64,000 nucleotides of DNA from NCBI GenBank assembly GCA_963693365.1, contig CAVNZM010000012.1, positions 5,456,001 through 5,520,000 of the forward strand, in the 5' to 3' direction. The notes below the pieces were generated by a model. It did not search any database and was not told where the DNA came from. It saw only the letters and a list, made by a program, of their open reading frames with translations. Shown here one piece after another: positions 1-12,350 of the stretch; within the stretch, counting starts at the first letter, position 1, and every line of letters begins with the position of its first letter. The DNA comes from Amoebidium appalachense. Its lineage: Eukaryota > Ichthyosporea. The position numbers and the translations under genes are program-made.

Positions 1-93
1 TTGTTGCTCTTCCTACATCAGCAAGCATGCAGAAAAGCCCCGTCCTTTTTCAGCCGAGCCATAGAAGGTGAAACGTAAACCGCTACTTTTTAC

Positions 94-271
94 CTGCAGC
101 AGGGCATCGAGTGGTGTGCAGACCATGGCCGAGTTGTGCAGCTCATCGCACAGCGTGTGCAGGTAGTCCCCGTGCACCGTCCCCTCCACCCTGCAGCCAC
201 ACCCCTATATCCATGAGCAACCTGCATGCACTGTGCCCCCCCCTCCCCCCTCCCCCGCTCCTTCCCCCCTC

Positions 272-304
<33 letters not shown>

Positions 305-1090
305 TCCAAAAGAAAAAAGAAAAGGAAAAAAAAAAAAAAAAAAAAAAAAAGGGAAAAAAGAAAGAAAGAAAAGAAAGAAAAGAAAGAAAAAAAAGAGAAA
401 AAACACACACAACATATATACATGAGCCTGCAGCATGGGAGCACGGTTGCATGCACCAGCAACCAGCAAACACCCAAACACCATGTGTAACAGTGCATTA
501 TTTATGCTGGAGTGTTGTGTATTTAGAACCCAGATCATATTTCATGCAATACACACAGCTCTAATATTAGATGGGGCTTCTGCCGACCATTCCCCCCTCC
601 CCTCACAGGGGACGCACCTTTCACCGTCGTGAACCAGCACCTTCATGGTGACCCCCACTACCTCCACCGCCACGATCTTGAGCTGTGTGCACGTGAGATT
701 AGCACGTGGTTGTGTGGTACAAAACTTCGACAGAGTGTATCCTCGGTGCATAATTGCGCTTGACTAACGACTGACTTCATATGTTATGTGTGTGTGTGTT
801 AGGTGGCCTTTGAAAGTCATTCCAGATTAGAGATCAGTATGCTAAACACGCAGCCAGAGCTTTGCAAAGTACACGAACATGAGGAAAGATCATTTAATCA
901 AAATCGGGCACCAAAAAGTCCATGATCACCAACCAGGCATCTCTCCCCCAACCCCTCCCTGCGCGCATGCACATGGCCATTCATAGTGGCCACTTGGGCA
1001 ATCTGCGCAAATGACGGGTTCAGTATTGCTGTCTGCCTTGCCAGGCACTGGGATGTATGCCCGACCAGGCAGGCCACAAAAAGAACAACG

Positions 1091-1180
<90 letters not shown>

Positions 1181-1288
1181 TGTGTGGGTGTGTGTGTGGG
1201 TGTGTGTGTGCCTGTGCACATGTGTGCCTGTGCGTGTGTGCGTGTGTGTGTGCGTGTGTGTGGGTGGTGGGTGAATGGATTCTTTCTT

Positions 1289-1333
<45 letters not shown>

Positions 1334-4300
1334 TTTTCTGGCACCCATGCAGCATGCGAGCTTGTGCATGGCACACAGAGCAACACACACCTTGACCTTC
1401 TTTCCGGACAGTTTGTAGTGGTTGGATGTCAGCCAGCCCTGCAGGCACTCACGAAACGCACCCACAGACATGGTCACCTGCACAGGCAGCCCTGGTCAGC
1501 AACCATGCTCCCCCCCCCTACCCCCCCCCCCACCATCACCACCACCACCACCACCACACACACACCCACCACCGCCTCACCCACTTCACACACCCTAAAT
1601 CTCCACCAACCCCACTTCCCCCCTCCCCCCCCCCCCCTCTCTTCCCGCCAGCCCAAAGGAAAAGGGGGGGAGGGGGGGGGGGGGAAGGAGGAAGGGGTGC
1701 CTGACACGCACTCACGCACGCACCAACGCACACATGCCAAACCACCAAGCTCACCGACACACATCAAACGCCAGGAGCCAGCTCTACACTAACCACTAGA
1801 CCATGTGCCCTGCCTGTCGCGTATGTGTGCCGTGTATTCAGCAATGCCAATGACACGTGCATGCCCAACAGACTGCACCCATACTTGCGGAGGTAGGCAA
1901 TTCACACCATTCCTTGTGCCCCCTTCCCCCCCCCCCTTCCCCCCCCCCCCTTCCCACCACCACCACCACCACCACCATCTCCCTCCCTCCCTCCCCCAGG
2001 CGCCCACTTCTTCTTCCCCCCACCCCCCCCCCCCCCCCCCCCTCAACCCCCTTCCCCCCACCCCCCCCACCCCCCCAACCCTTTTCCTTCCAAATCTCAA
2101 TGAGAGCTCAATATCAATCTCAATTGACGAAACATGTAACCCTTCTACCCGCACACCAGCAGGCACACACCTCCTGACCCGGGTGGGGCTCAGTCTCCGG
2201 ACCGTGCATCTTCAGCGACAGGTCCCTGAAAGGGGTCATCTCCGAGGGCACCCCCAGCATGGCCCTAGACCCGTTGGGCAGCTCCACAGTCACAGCATCC
2301 GTCCACTCCGTCACCTGCATGCAGGCACACCGTCAGACTATCACTCCCTGAATCACGGTACAAGGAGGTGGGTGGGTGGGTGGGTGGGTGGGTTGAAGGG
2401 AGGGGAGGTAAGAATGAGTTGGAGAGAGCAAAGAACACATTCATGAAGGAAAACACACGGTAGATTATGCCGAAAACATTTACGGGGGGGGGGGGGGGGG
2501 GGGGGGGGAGGGGGCAAGGGGCGGAAGAGGGGGGGGGGGGGGGGGAGGGGGGGGGGTAGTTTGCGAAGCATATGTGCCTTCCTAATCCCCAATCTCTCTT
2601 CAGCTATAATTAGCACCACATGCACTCAAAGCCTACACCAAAAGCGCATGCCCACCTCACCATGCTACAGGCCTGGCCATAGCCTATGTACCTGAGTGTT
2701 GTCACCCCCTACGCTCCCCTAAGCCCTTGCAACCTGCAAATTCCCAAACAACGCCATTGTAAGACTCGGACCCTCTGGCCTCCCGCTGTCCGAAAAAAGT
2801 GTGCCATTCACTCCAAGAAGTAGTTACAGCTCTGAGGGGGAAGGGGGGAGGGGGGTGGAGCTGGAATGGGGGGAGCGGTACCAATCCCAGTCTGCGCTTG
2901 CCAAAGGCCAGGTGGCTGTGGGGGAATGTCTGGACCCTGCGCACACACCGGGCATCGACCCCGCTGATCTGCTGGGCACCATCCTTGGGGTGCACTAGGT
3001 CTACTGTTACCTCGATACGTGCCACACACCCTGCCTGCAAGGCACAACCACGTGTGTCAGCCACGTGAAATAGGAGTGACCAGGGAGGTGCGCTCAACTT
3101 TCATTGACCTCTTCCTCTCCTTCTCTCCGTGTCACCTTTAGAGACAACATTCTCGGCAGATCAGCAGCCACCCACGACACATAAGATTTCCTATTTTATA
3201 TGTTACTAGCAGCAATGGGCACTGCATACCAAATCCAAAGAAATGGCGTCAGCCAGAGAGGCAATGGCATAGTGCCAGAACAAGAAGAGGGTTGAAGGAG
3301 AAATGACAAGGCCATATATACATACACAGAGAGAGGGGGAGGGGGGGGGGGGGGGGGGGGGGGGAGAGGGAAGGAATTGTGCAGAGCGGAGGGGGGGGCA
3401 GACGGAGTGTTGAGGGAAGAGGAAGCCACCACCCCCCCCAAAAAAAAAAAAAAAAATAATAAAGAATAAAATAAAAATAAAGAAAAAGTGCCCCCCCCCT
3501 TCCCCCCCCCCCCCCCCCCCCCCCAAAAAAAGAAAGAAGGAAAAAAAGTGGCCCGTCCCCCAACACCCCACCCACCCTATCCACCCAGCCAACCATCGCC
3601 GCACACCCAACGCATTTCTCCACCAGTGTATACAAGCCAAAGCACAGCAATTTGCTAGCCACCTCCATGGCATCCCAATACAACCTAAAGCCGGCACGGG
3701 CATTGCTCGACTAATTCATGTGCACAACAGCACACAGGAGTGTGCCCAACCCGCATCTAAGACACCCTCGAGGAAAAACCGCATGCCGCTGATGTCTTAA
3801 ACACAACACGAGTCTGCAAATAGACAGAAACAGCCCCTTAAGTATGCGACACAACACATACCTGTGTGGAGCCAAGGACCCCCAGGTCGTCGACTTTCTT
3901 GACTATGTCTCCCTTTAGGAAGCACCGTTCCAAGACTTCCACCTCACCTTCATCTACTAGCTCCTCCCGGCCACTGTTCAGCCAAGATACGCGCACTTGC
4001 CTGTGTATAATGTTGTTAGGTTCATCCCCAGTGTTGCATACCTAAATTCCTTATAGATCTAACTGCTGAACACGAACACGTGCTTCCTACGACCCGTGTT
4101 CGACCAGCCACACTAAAATCGCCGGTCTTGTTTACCCAGGGCGGGGGGTTGGCCGGGGGAGGGGGGGGGGGGGAGGGAGGGGCTACTGGGGTGAAACCGA
4201 AAGGGATGTAGGATAGGTAAGCGGTAAGTCTCGGAGGAGTGGAAGGGGTGGAGGGGAGGGGGGAGCGGGGGGGGGGGGGGGGGGGGGGGGATTGTACTGG

Positions 4301-5120
4301 TTGAATACCCCCCTTCATTGCTACTGAAGCATTTCAAATCAACAAACCTAGGGACAGGAAAAAACAAGCAAGAGGCAGAACAGATCTAACACAATCCAAT
4401 GTGATCGTTCCTTGTATTATCTCTTCAGCGAGTCTGTTTTTGGAAGAAGGAACAGGTGGCCATTTACACAAAAGAAAGCTGAATGCAAAAGTCTCACGAG
4501 ATCTGATCAAGCACTAAAAAGCATTATACACGGGTGATTTCTGGGTTTCGTAGGTGATTTCTGGGTTTCGTAAAAGAAAGAAAGAAGCAGAGGAAGAATA
4601 GTGCTAGCATAGTGTAAAGCAGCCTCGTCCTGTATGAATGGGCCACAGTGCATTATCCGACCAAACACACTAAACAAGCAGCAACACTTGAATCCGTATC
4701 CTACATTCGTCCCGTGTATGTCCAGATCCATCACACCAGCACAAAGATTTATATTATGTGCTAGCAGGCCATGCCACCAGCCCATAAACCACAGCCAACC
4801 CCCCCCCCCACCCTCTCAACCTCCTACGCCCCCCCGTCCCCCCCCCTCCTCCTCCTCCCTTTTTCCCCACACCATTTAAACCAAAAGTCCCGCTCCCAAA
4901 CCCCCCTTTTGCCTCTCAACACATACCCCTCAGGCAGTTTCTCGTCCTCCTCTTCGCTCTCGTAATCGTCCTCCAAATCATCATATCCTGTTCTTATTAC
5001 CACTCCATACCACTCTCTATTGCGTGCGCTTCTTACAAAGTCATCGCAGTACACACGTGGCGCGAGGGTTCTCTCCCGTCCAGGTGCTGCCGCTGTGGCG
5101 TGCTGTGTGGGACGGGGCAT
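94..5120 (-). CDS. UBE2O: UBE2O-like E2/E3 ubiquitin-conjugating enzyme, N-terminal exons (partial)
   Basis: Seven exons read in one continuous frame of 293 codons: 4927-5120 (ATG at 5120), 3862-4000, 2882-3034, 2171-2314, 1391-1477, 618-682 and 94-190. All have GT-AG borders and matching phases; the gene continues past the left edge. The product starts MPRPTQHAT, has an acidic stretch ([14 protein letters not shown]), then VRVSWLNSG followed by an [16 protein letters not shown] segment. The exon 3/4 join gives [20 protein letters not shown] with LPNGSRAML next, which parallels the human UBE2O block around AYDCWLGKVYDLKNQ and LSNGARC. Later exons give PGQE and a [14 protein letters not shown] strand like UBE2O VEEVQVVELKV. 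These are the conserved SH3-like CR1/CR2 substrate-binding regions; the catalytic UBC domain would lie outside the window. UBE2O is a hybrid E2/E3 that ubiquitinates orphan and basic proteins. The family call rests on recalled alignment of short blocks, so it is fairly but not fully secure. Introns carry long homopolymers and (CA)n/(GT)n. Confidence 0.65.
1093..1331. repeat. (GT)n microsatellite followed by 41-bp poly-G
   Basis: A GT tract of more than 100 bp begins at 1093 and degenerates into GTGTGGG/GTGCGTG variants. It is followed at 1291-1331 by an uninterrupted run of 41 G. It lies in the intron between the sixth and seventh UBE2O-like exons and is typical of the simple-repeat load of this window. 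Confidence 0.95.
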
Positions 5121-5572
5121 TTTCCGCTTGCCAATCCCTAGCAAAAAACCATAGATCTGGCGGCCGAGCAGCCACCATATGTCACTATAATGGGTGTGCA
5201 GGCTGATATTGCTGCTGGTCTAAGCCTGGCATAAAGAGAAGTAGAGCTTCGAGCATAGATGGGTCGTCAGCTCTGAGGCCTCGAAGCTGGGGATCACACC
5301 CAATTCAGAGTCAAGCAGCTCTCAAGACACTGGGGTCAAATTTATGCCAAAGTGTCCAACTAGCTAGAGCCATACAGCAGCACGGACGGTAGGTACAACG
5401 TACTTTTTGTGTATAGATGCAGAGAGCTGTAGAATTCTTTAACACTCCCAGTTCCCCGTATACAAGCTCGTGCAGCCCCTCTGTTTGCACGCAACACCTA
5501 CCTGGGGTGACTGTGCAGACTGTGTGGCGCCAAAACGATGATGACGCAAACAGAATTTGGCCTTGGCCCCCG

Positions 5573-5580
5573 TGACGTCA
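5573..5580. promoter_or_regulatory. CRE/ATF palindrome TGACGTCA (distal)
   Basis: Exact 8-bp TGACGTCA, the consensus for CREB/ATF-type bZIP factors, in the divergent upstream region. It is about 600 bp from the eIF2-alpha start codon and 450 bp from the UBE2O-like start. A related half-site context, GATGATGACGCAA, lies at 5537-5549. Function is inferred from the motif only. Confidence 0.4.
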
Positions 5581-5948
5581 TCAGACAGCTGGAAGGACCC
5601 CTGACCCGATTCAGCTAATCAATTTATGATCTTTAAGCCGGGTCAACAGCGGAAGTTACTGCCTGATCGACTCACAGACCCGAGTCCCTTGCAGACCTAC
5701 GCGCACTGTCGGGAAATATTACAAAGGAATGTTGGTCCGCACACACACTGCTGTCCCTAATGCGCCTTAATCATGAGCTCATGAGTCAGACATCTTCAAT
5801 GTAGCAGCTGCAGGGTTTTGAGACTGAGACAATCGCACACTTCATTCGCACTTGATGTTCTTCTCGGGTCGACCCGAACATCTTTTCCAATTCGATCCAA
5901 AATCGAAAACCGAACCTCATTTGATCCGGCCCGAGGATCACGTGTGTG

Positions 5949-5956
5949 TGACGTCA
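5949..5956. promoter_or_regulatory. CRE/ATF palindrome TGACGTCA (proximal)
   Basis: Second exact TGACGTCA in the same intergenic region, 213 bp upstream of the eIF2-alpha ATG. Two perfect 8-mers within 400 bp upstream of the central integrated-stress-response target are suggestive. No expression evidence is available. Confidence 0.45.
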
Positions 5957-6168
5957 CGGGGCCACGAGTGTTACAAAATGGTTTTTCCAAGTGTCACACA
6001 GTCAGAGATTTGTCGGTCACTCGCACCCTCTTTGAGTTAGTGGGGCGTTTTTTTTTTTGCTTTGGTCAGCGTTAGGCTACGCATACCTCTTTGTAGAGCA
6101 GAGGGTAAATATATACTTATACATTTAGCCCCGTTTTGTCCTTGTAGGACGCAAAGAAAGTATCGAAA

Positions 6169-6901
6169 ATGGTGCAGTCCTGCCGGTTTTACGAGAACAA
6201 GTACCCCGAAGTCAACGACATCGTCGTTGTAAACGTGCGCTCCATCGCAGACATGGGTGCGTACGTGTCTCTTTTGGAGTACGATAACATCGAGGGTATG
6301 ATTCTTCTTTCCGAACTTTCGCGTAGGCGTATTCGTTCCATTAACAAGCTGATTCGAGTGGGGAGAAACGAGGTGGTGATGGTGGTGCGTGTGGACAAGG
6401 ACAAGGGCTACATCGATCTGTCCAAGCGCCGTGTGTCCCGTGAGGAGGTGAGTTTCCTTGACACTTATACTTGATGGATCTATTAAGTTTTTTTTTTTTT
6501 TTTTGGTGAACAAACTCTGTGAGTTCCTTAGCCTGGCGGTTTGTTGGGAAATTCAGTACTGGCTCTTAGCGTTGCATGCTATAAACACTGCTTCTTCAAA
6601 TACTGGGCCTGAGATTGGGCACACGTATGCGCTGCATAGCAGTCACGGAGGTACGGTAACAGCTTGATCTTGATTATGATGACAATTCTTTGGTGTTGAT
6701 TGTTTCATGTTCCGAAAAAACCGTTTCTTGACTCGACGTTACACATACACACACACACAAACACAGCGTCCCACAAGCATACAACACAGAAACACATGCA
6801 ATAATTGAGCGCGAGCACACACTCAAAGCTTTCGGCACACACAGAAACGAAACACGCACAACACACACACACACACACACACACACACCAGCAGCGTATG
6901 T

Positions 6902-6971
<70 letters not shown>

Positions 6972-8399
6972 AGCAGCGAAGTAGCTGCACACACACGCAC
7001 ACACGTACCAGCATCGAAGTAGCTGCGGGGTTGCTTCTTTTGCTTTTATTGGCACAGAGATGTGTATATGAAAATACTGTTGTCCGCGTCGACAAGCTGT
7101 GCTTTCACATAACTCGTGGGGCTGCTGTCAGCTGTATCTGTGCTACCCCGTCGTTCCGTGTGACTAGTCATCTTTTTCGTGGCACATGGTTTTTTTTTTC
7201 CTTTTTCTTTTCTTCTTTTTTCTGTGGGGGGGGGGGGGGGGGGGGGGGGGGAGATCTCGGGCTGGCTCTTGGATCAATTTCTTTACTGCAGTTACCACAA
7301 TTGCAGGGCATGAACTTGTACTGCACACAACACACACACACACATACACACACACATAAAGCCTTGTAGAGATCACACACACAAAGCCTTGTAGAGATGT
7401 TTGCATGGTAGGAAGACTTTGCTTGTCCACACACTACACCCTTTTGATGCGGGGATTTATCGGTGATGCTCTTGTTCCTTCGCCGTTCTTTTGCTGGCTT
7501 CGTGTCTCCAGAATGCAAATCCTCTTTAAGCCGTTCTGCTCTTTAGACAGAAGTGCACAGCTTCCTTCTCTCTGCTCTCCCCCCTTTGCTCTCTGGTCTG
7601 GGTTGTGCTCGAGTTTTTTATACCTGATGGCATGCTTCTTCTCCCCCCTCCCGGAACACACTCTCACATTGCCGTTATATTGTACAAATAGCAAGCACCT
7701 TTCTTCTGTCCACTCTCCCCTCCCTTCAAACACACACCCACCCGCCCCTTTTCTCTTTGCTTGCTCTGGGTTAAGTGTGGCTATGCATGCCTGGAACGCT
7801 CAACCAAGGTGAGCCTTGGCTTGTTTGCTGATGCCAGTTGCCTGTACGTGTATCTGCACTTTTGCTACATAAAGCTTGTAACATCATGCTATTGTCCCTT
7901 TCCCCTCCCCCCCCCCCCCCCCCCCCCCCCCCCTTCTTTTTGTTGTTGTGAATGTGCACTCCGTACCCTGTAACACTGATGATCCGCCTTCCCCTCCCCC
8001 CCCCCCCCCCCCCTGGAGACCGCTTTACTTCCATGCAACCGGGCATGGTTGCTCTGTGTCGTGCATCTGTAAGCACATACGCATTTTCCGCTGCACTGCA
8101 TTAATTTGCACACACACATTCACCGTTTTGCTCACCTTGCTTGCATAAGCAACCCTGCTCGTCTTTGATTAAGACGGGTTGACCCTCCCAAGTTCAGTTG
8201 ATGCTGCTGTCTGAGTTGGAGAGTCGTATATACGCGGGCTAAGGGGTCGAAATCAGACGCAATTGATGACTTGGGCCCTCCCTGAGGATGGGCTCTGCTT
8301 ATGACGCATACTGTGCGTGTGGCTGATGTTGCATGCTTGAATGTTTGCCTTTGCATGTGTCCTTCGTGTATGCGTACTTCGTACCGTGTTCCGCACTCA

Positions 8400-8431
<32 letters not shown>

Positions 8432-9158
8432 ACCACCACCACCACCACCACCACCCTTCTTGACTCTATCTCGCCTTCCTCATTTTTTTTTGGGGGGGGG
8501 GTGGGGGGGGGAGGGGGGGGGGCACCAGCACTTGCATAACATGCTGGTTTTTGTGTGCGCATTCGGGTGTCCCTGCCTAGACTGTTTCATAATGGTTGCG
8601 GTTTTCTTTCTCTCCTCTTTTTGGTGTGTGATCTTTTTGGTGTGTGAATGCGTGTGGCTTAGGGGGGGTGGGGGGAGGGGGCTTTTCATTTATTGTTTGG
8701 TGTGGCGGCGTGAGAAGCATGTGGTTGTGTTTTATATGCTCACCCCTGCTGTGGCAGGGGGGAAGGGGAGGGATTGGAGAAAAAGCATGTTTGTTTGTGC
8801 ACGGAATTTCGGGTCTCCAATTTGTATCGTCTCTCTCTCTCCCCTCCCCCCCCCCCCCCCCCCCCCTCCCCCTCCCCCACCCACCCACCCACCCACCCAC
8901 CCATCCCCTTGCCCACCCACCCACGTTTAGGACAAGCACATCTTTAAGATTTCGTTGACGTGTTGAGCCCACCCACCCACGTTTAGGACAAGCACATCTT
9001 TAAGATTTCGTTGACGTGTTGGATAGGTCGGAAAACCCGGATACTGTGATGGTTTGAGTTCTACCTGAGGATTGGCTCTGCCTTTAATGCGTAATGTTTA
9101 CTTGTGCTTTGCAGCATGCATCGTGTGGTCCGTCATGAATAGACAGCTCGTACTCTAT

Positions 9159-9193
<35 letters not shown>

Positions 9194-9766
9194 TTCGTTC
9201 TCTTCTCTTCCAAAACACACACACACATACAGGCAGGAAAAAACTAATGAAGGATTGGGAATGAAAGAACCTTGAGGCAAAGAAAGAAGGGGGAAATATG
9301 TGGGTGGGGGTTGGTGATTGGGGGGAGGGGGGGGGGGGGGAGATACCCGTTACGTTTTCTGTACGTGGTTCCTTGGCGTGTGCATAGAGAAAATCCCTTC
9401 TCTTGATATGGTAGCTTGTTCCATAGGCACGGTTTTTTTTTTCTCCGGGGGGGGGGGGGGGGGAGGGGGGGTGCCTTCCTGGCTGCCTGCATGTTTACTG
9501 TGCTCTTTTTTTGCGACAGGTTTTTTTGTGGGGCAGAGGGGAATGTGGTGGTGGTGGGGGGGGGGGGGGGGGGGGGGGGGGGGCTTAGGAGGCAAGCTGA
9601 TGTGGATTAGGTGTGTGTGGGCGTGATGTCGTGCTGTCTGATGGTTGCCCAGAGTGTAGGTACCTTGGTCACCGCTGCTGCCAGCCCAGTGCCAATCTCC
9701 CTTTATCCTTTGCCAGGGCCACAGTTGACCTACACCGCACACGCATGAACTGAACTTCTACTCTCC

Positions 9767-9797
<31 letters not shown>

Positions 9798-10753
9798 GTC
9801 GCTTTCTTGTGCAAGTAGTGAAATGCACACCGCCCAATGTCTAATCATACCTTTCTTTTTCTGTGCAGGTAGTGAAATGCGAGGAGAAGTTCCAGAAGGT
9901 CAAGGCTGTCAACGGGATCCTTCGGCACGTTGCAGACATTGTGAACTGCGACCTTGAGGAGCTGCACGAGAAGACGGCCTGGAAGCTGGCCAAGGTCTAC
10001 GGCAACATGTACGACGCATTCAAGCGCGCAATCACAGACCCTGACGAGGTCATGGCCCACTGCGACCTGGACGACCGCACAAAGGAGGTGCTGCTCACGA
10101 ATATTCAGCGCAGGCTCACCTCCCAGCCCATCAAGGTGTGTGGGTGGGTGGGTGGGTGTGGGGGGGGGGGGGGGGGGTGGATGGGTGGGTGGGGGGAGGG
10201 AGAGGGTGCGAATGTGTGTTTGTTTGTTTTTGCGGGGGGGGGGGGGGGGAGGGGGGGGGGGGTTGCAAGTATGGATTGACATGTCAAAAGGGGTGCATGT
10301 TGTTGATGCGGGCTCGGTGCCTGTGTGTTTTGATGCAGGTGGATGTGTATTCTTTGGTGGTGTGAGTGCGTGTGTGTGGTAGGGTTGTGTATGTGTGTGT
10401 GTTTGAAGGGGGCAGGGGGGGTTGGAGAAGGCTGTGTGTGTGTTGGGAAGTGTGGAGGGGTGGGAGGGGGGGGGGGGGGGGGGGGATGTAGGAGTGTTTT
10501 CTTATGAGCTTGAGTGGGGTGAAGTCTGTGTGCTGAGTGCATGGGGGCTGCAGGTGCGTGCGGACGTGGACGTGTCGTGCTTTGCATATGAGGGTGTGGA
10601 TGCGGTCAAGACGGCACTGCGGACGGGTCTTGCTATGAGCAAGGAGGACATGCCCATCAAGATCAACCTGGTGGCTCCCCCCCTCTACGTCATCACTACG
10701 TCATCCCTCGACAAGGACAAGGGCATCCAGGCCCTCACAGACGTCGTCCAGGT

Positions 10754-10815
<62 letters not shown>

Positions 10816-11688
10816 ATCGTGTGTGTGTGTGTGCATCGTGTGTATGTGCATGTGTTCTTGAATGTGTGCGTGTGTATGTGCATATGGTTGTGGGCGTGGG
10901 TGTTGGGTGCTTGATGGCAGGGTGTCCATTTGTGTGTGTGTGTGTGTGTGTGTATTTGGGGGGGGGGGGGGGGGGGGAAGGGGGATCCGTTGGAGCACGA
11001 ATGTCTGTTGTGGACGACCACTTCACTCCCTGGAGTGTCATGTGCTGTCATTTTATGTGTTTGTGATGTGTGTGTGTCGGGGAGAGGGCGGGGAGGTGTT
11101 GATATGTCCATGTGGGACATTTATTTTCAACATGCCGTGTGTTATGCTGTGCGTGAGCAAGTCCAGGAGAAGAAAGAAGATCTGCCGGTTGTCAGGATGC
11201 TGTTTCTAGCCGTGTTCTTTTTCCTGTTTGATGACCCATTCTGTATACTTTGTGTGTCACCAGTATGTGTGATTGTAATTGTTTGATTTCGGGGGGGGGG
11301 GGGGGGGGGGGGGGGGGTTGGAGGCAAACTTTTGATTCCCGTTTGGTGGGTCCTGCCTCGACGGCCTCTTGTTCCCCTCTCTCTATGTGTATGTGTGGGT
11401 GTGCTGGTGTGCCTCCCTTTTGTGTATATGTGCATGTGTTCTTACCTTTGTCTCTGGCTGCAGGTGATCAAGGACAAGATCACGGAGCTTGGTGGCCAGC
11501 TTGAGGTGCGCAAGGAGGCCCGGGCAGTCAACGAGACGGACGACCGTGAGCTGCAGCAGATGATGGACGAGGAGCTGCGCCGCCAGACAGAGGAGGGAGA
11601 CAGCGACGAGGGGGAGGATAACGAGGGTATCAGCGCACCGGGTATCGGCGCACCGGCGGCTGCTGAGGGCAACGATTTTGATGAATAG
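6169..11688 (+). CDS. EIF2S1: Translation initiation factor eIF2 subunit alpha
   Basis: Exons 6169-6447, 9869-10135, 10554-10751 and 11464-11688 join in phase 0 to give 322 aa ending GNDFDE. eIF2-alpha is the regulatory subunit of the GTPase that delivers initiator tRNA to the 40S ribosome. Exon 1 encodes the S1/OB fold with the invariant [19 protein letters not shown] block; the phosphorylatable serine is residue 51 counting Met. Exon 2 is the helical domain ([22 protein letters not shown]). Exon 3 has the alpha-beta domain signature [11 protein letters not shown]. Exon 4 is the acidic C-terminal tail ([13 protein letters not shown]). Length and order match the usual family protein of about 310-320 aa. 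The ATG context AAAATGG is good and a polyadenylation hexamer lies at 12083. Introns 1-3 are packed with (CA)n, (GT)n and poly-C/G. A decoy of the exon 2 acceptor lies at 9809-9826. Confidence 0.97.
6858..6970. repeat. (CA)n microsatellite in eIF2-alpha intron 1
   Basis: Two CA tracts, interrupted by a CAGCAGCGTATGTAG spacer near 6889-6904 and followed by a related CAGCAGCGAAGTAGCTG phrase. The phrase recurs near 7010 (CAGCATCGAAGTAGCTG), so the block is a short higher-order repeat of CA tracts and this spacer. Confidence 0.85.
8245..8432 (+). repeat. Dispersed repeat copy ending in poly-C
   Basis: Shares with 12199-12383 the phrases TCAGACGCAATTGATGACTT, GTTTGCCTTTGCATG and TACTTCGTACCGTGTTCCGC in the same order. 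Both copies then run straight into a poly-C tract (here 8401-8431). It lies in eIF2-alpha intron 1. No coding capacity. It could be a short interspersed element with a C-rich 3' end or a segmental duplicate. Confidence 0.6.
8911..9021. repeat. 56-bp tandem duplication
   Basis: Two adjacent copies (8911-8966 and 8967-9021) of a unit starting GCCCACCCACCCACGTTTAG and containing AAGATTTCGTTGACGTGTTG. They are almost identical, so the duplication is recent. It is in eIF2-alpha intron 1, next to a CCCA-repeat tract. Confidence 0.9.
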
Positions 11689-12082
11689 ATGGCTAGATTA
11701 GATGAGGTTAATGAAGGGGAAGGGGGGGGGGGGGGGGGGGGGGGTATGCACAGTGGCACAGTGTAGGCATGTATGGACGGGTAGTTCATGTGTACTAGAT
11801 TTAAGTGATTGTGTGTGTTGTAGGGTGTTTGTTTTGTACTGGATTTGATGTGTTTGGTTGGAGTGTGTGGCGTGGTGAAGCGGGTGCATTGTTGTACATG
11901 GTTTTTTTTCTGGTTAGTTTTTTTTTTGGTTTTATGTTAGATATTGTTGCAGCCCTGATTCAGAATTAGAGTACACCCGGTGTGTGCCTGGCCTCTTTAT
12001 ATTCACAAAGTTCCCAGCAACGATTTTCTTCGTAACTTTTGCGCTGGAACTTTTGCGCTGGCTGTCTGGTTGCCATGCCAGC

Positions 12083-12088
12083 AAATAA
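12083..12088 (+). terminator. Polyadenylation signal of eIF2-alpha
   Basis: AATAAA about 395 bp downstream of the eIF2-alpha stop codon. It is the first such hexamer on this strand after the stop, and the intervening sequence has no recognisable gene. Confidence 0.5.
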
Positions 12089-12198
12089 AGTTCTCATTAT
12101 GACAGTCGGAGTGTTTTCAAATCAGGTTATTGCGCAATATGTTGTTATTGCCATCATCGGCCATTGCATGCAACCCCAACCCCCCCCTCCCCGGGCTC

Positions 12199-12350
12199 TG
12201 GGGCCGAAACTCAGACGCAATTGATGACTTGAGCGGCAAGTCGGGCCCTGCCTGTGTTTGCCTTTGCATGCATATGTGTCCTGCACCATGCTGTACACAT
12301 GCTTCTCACGATCGTGTAACTATGTGTACTTCGTACCGTGTTCCGCATTC

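Larger units (their letters stand above)
5121..6168. promoter_or_regulatory. Divergent intergenic region between the UBE2O-like gene and eIF2-alpha
   Basis: About 1.05 kb between the ATG of the minus-strand UBE2O-like gene (5120) and the ATG of eIF2-alpha (6169). It is free of the long homopolymers that crowd the introns, apart from a short T run near 6048. It contains two perfect TGACGTCA palindromes (listed separately). A pyrimidine-rich stretch ending in TTGTAG at 6141-6147 could be the acceptor of a 5'-UTR intron of the eIF2-alpha gene. No protein-coding exon was recognised here. Confidence 0.6.

Noticed and set aside
1093-1260. Long open frames encoding poly Cys-Val or Thr-His
   Set aside because: They are translations of (GT)n/(CA)n microsatellites, open in several frames on both strands; not genes. 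The same applies to those at 10755, 33783, 40510, 47750 and 54300.
2661-2691. 31-bp microexon in the UBE2O-like gene
   Set aside because: It has splice-like borders, but joining 2882 directly to 2314 gives perfect phase and a better family alignment.
8301-8930. 209-codon proline-rich open frame
   Set aside because: Made of poly-C, (ACC)n and poly-G translated in a chance frame within eIF2-alpha intron 1; no domain.
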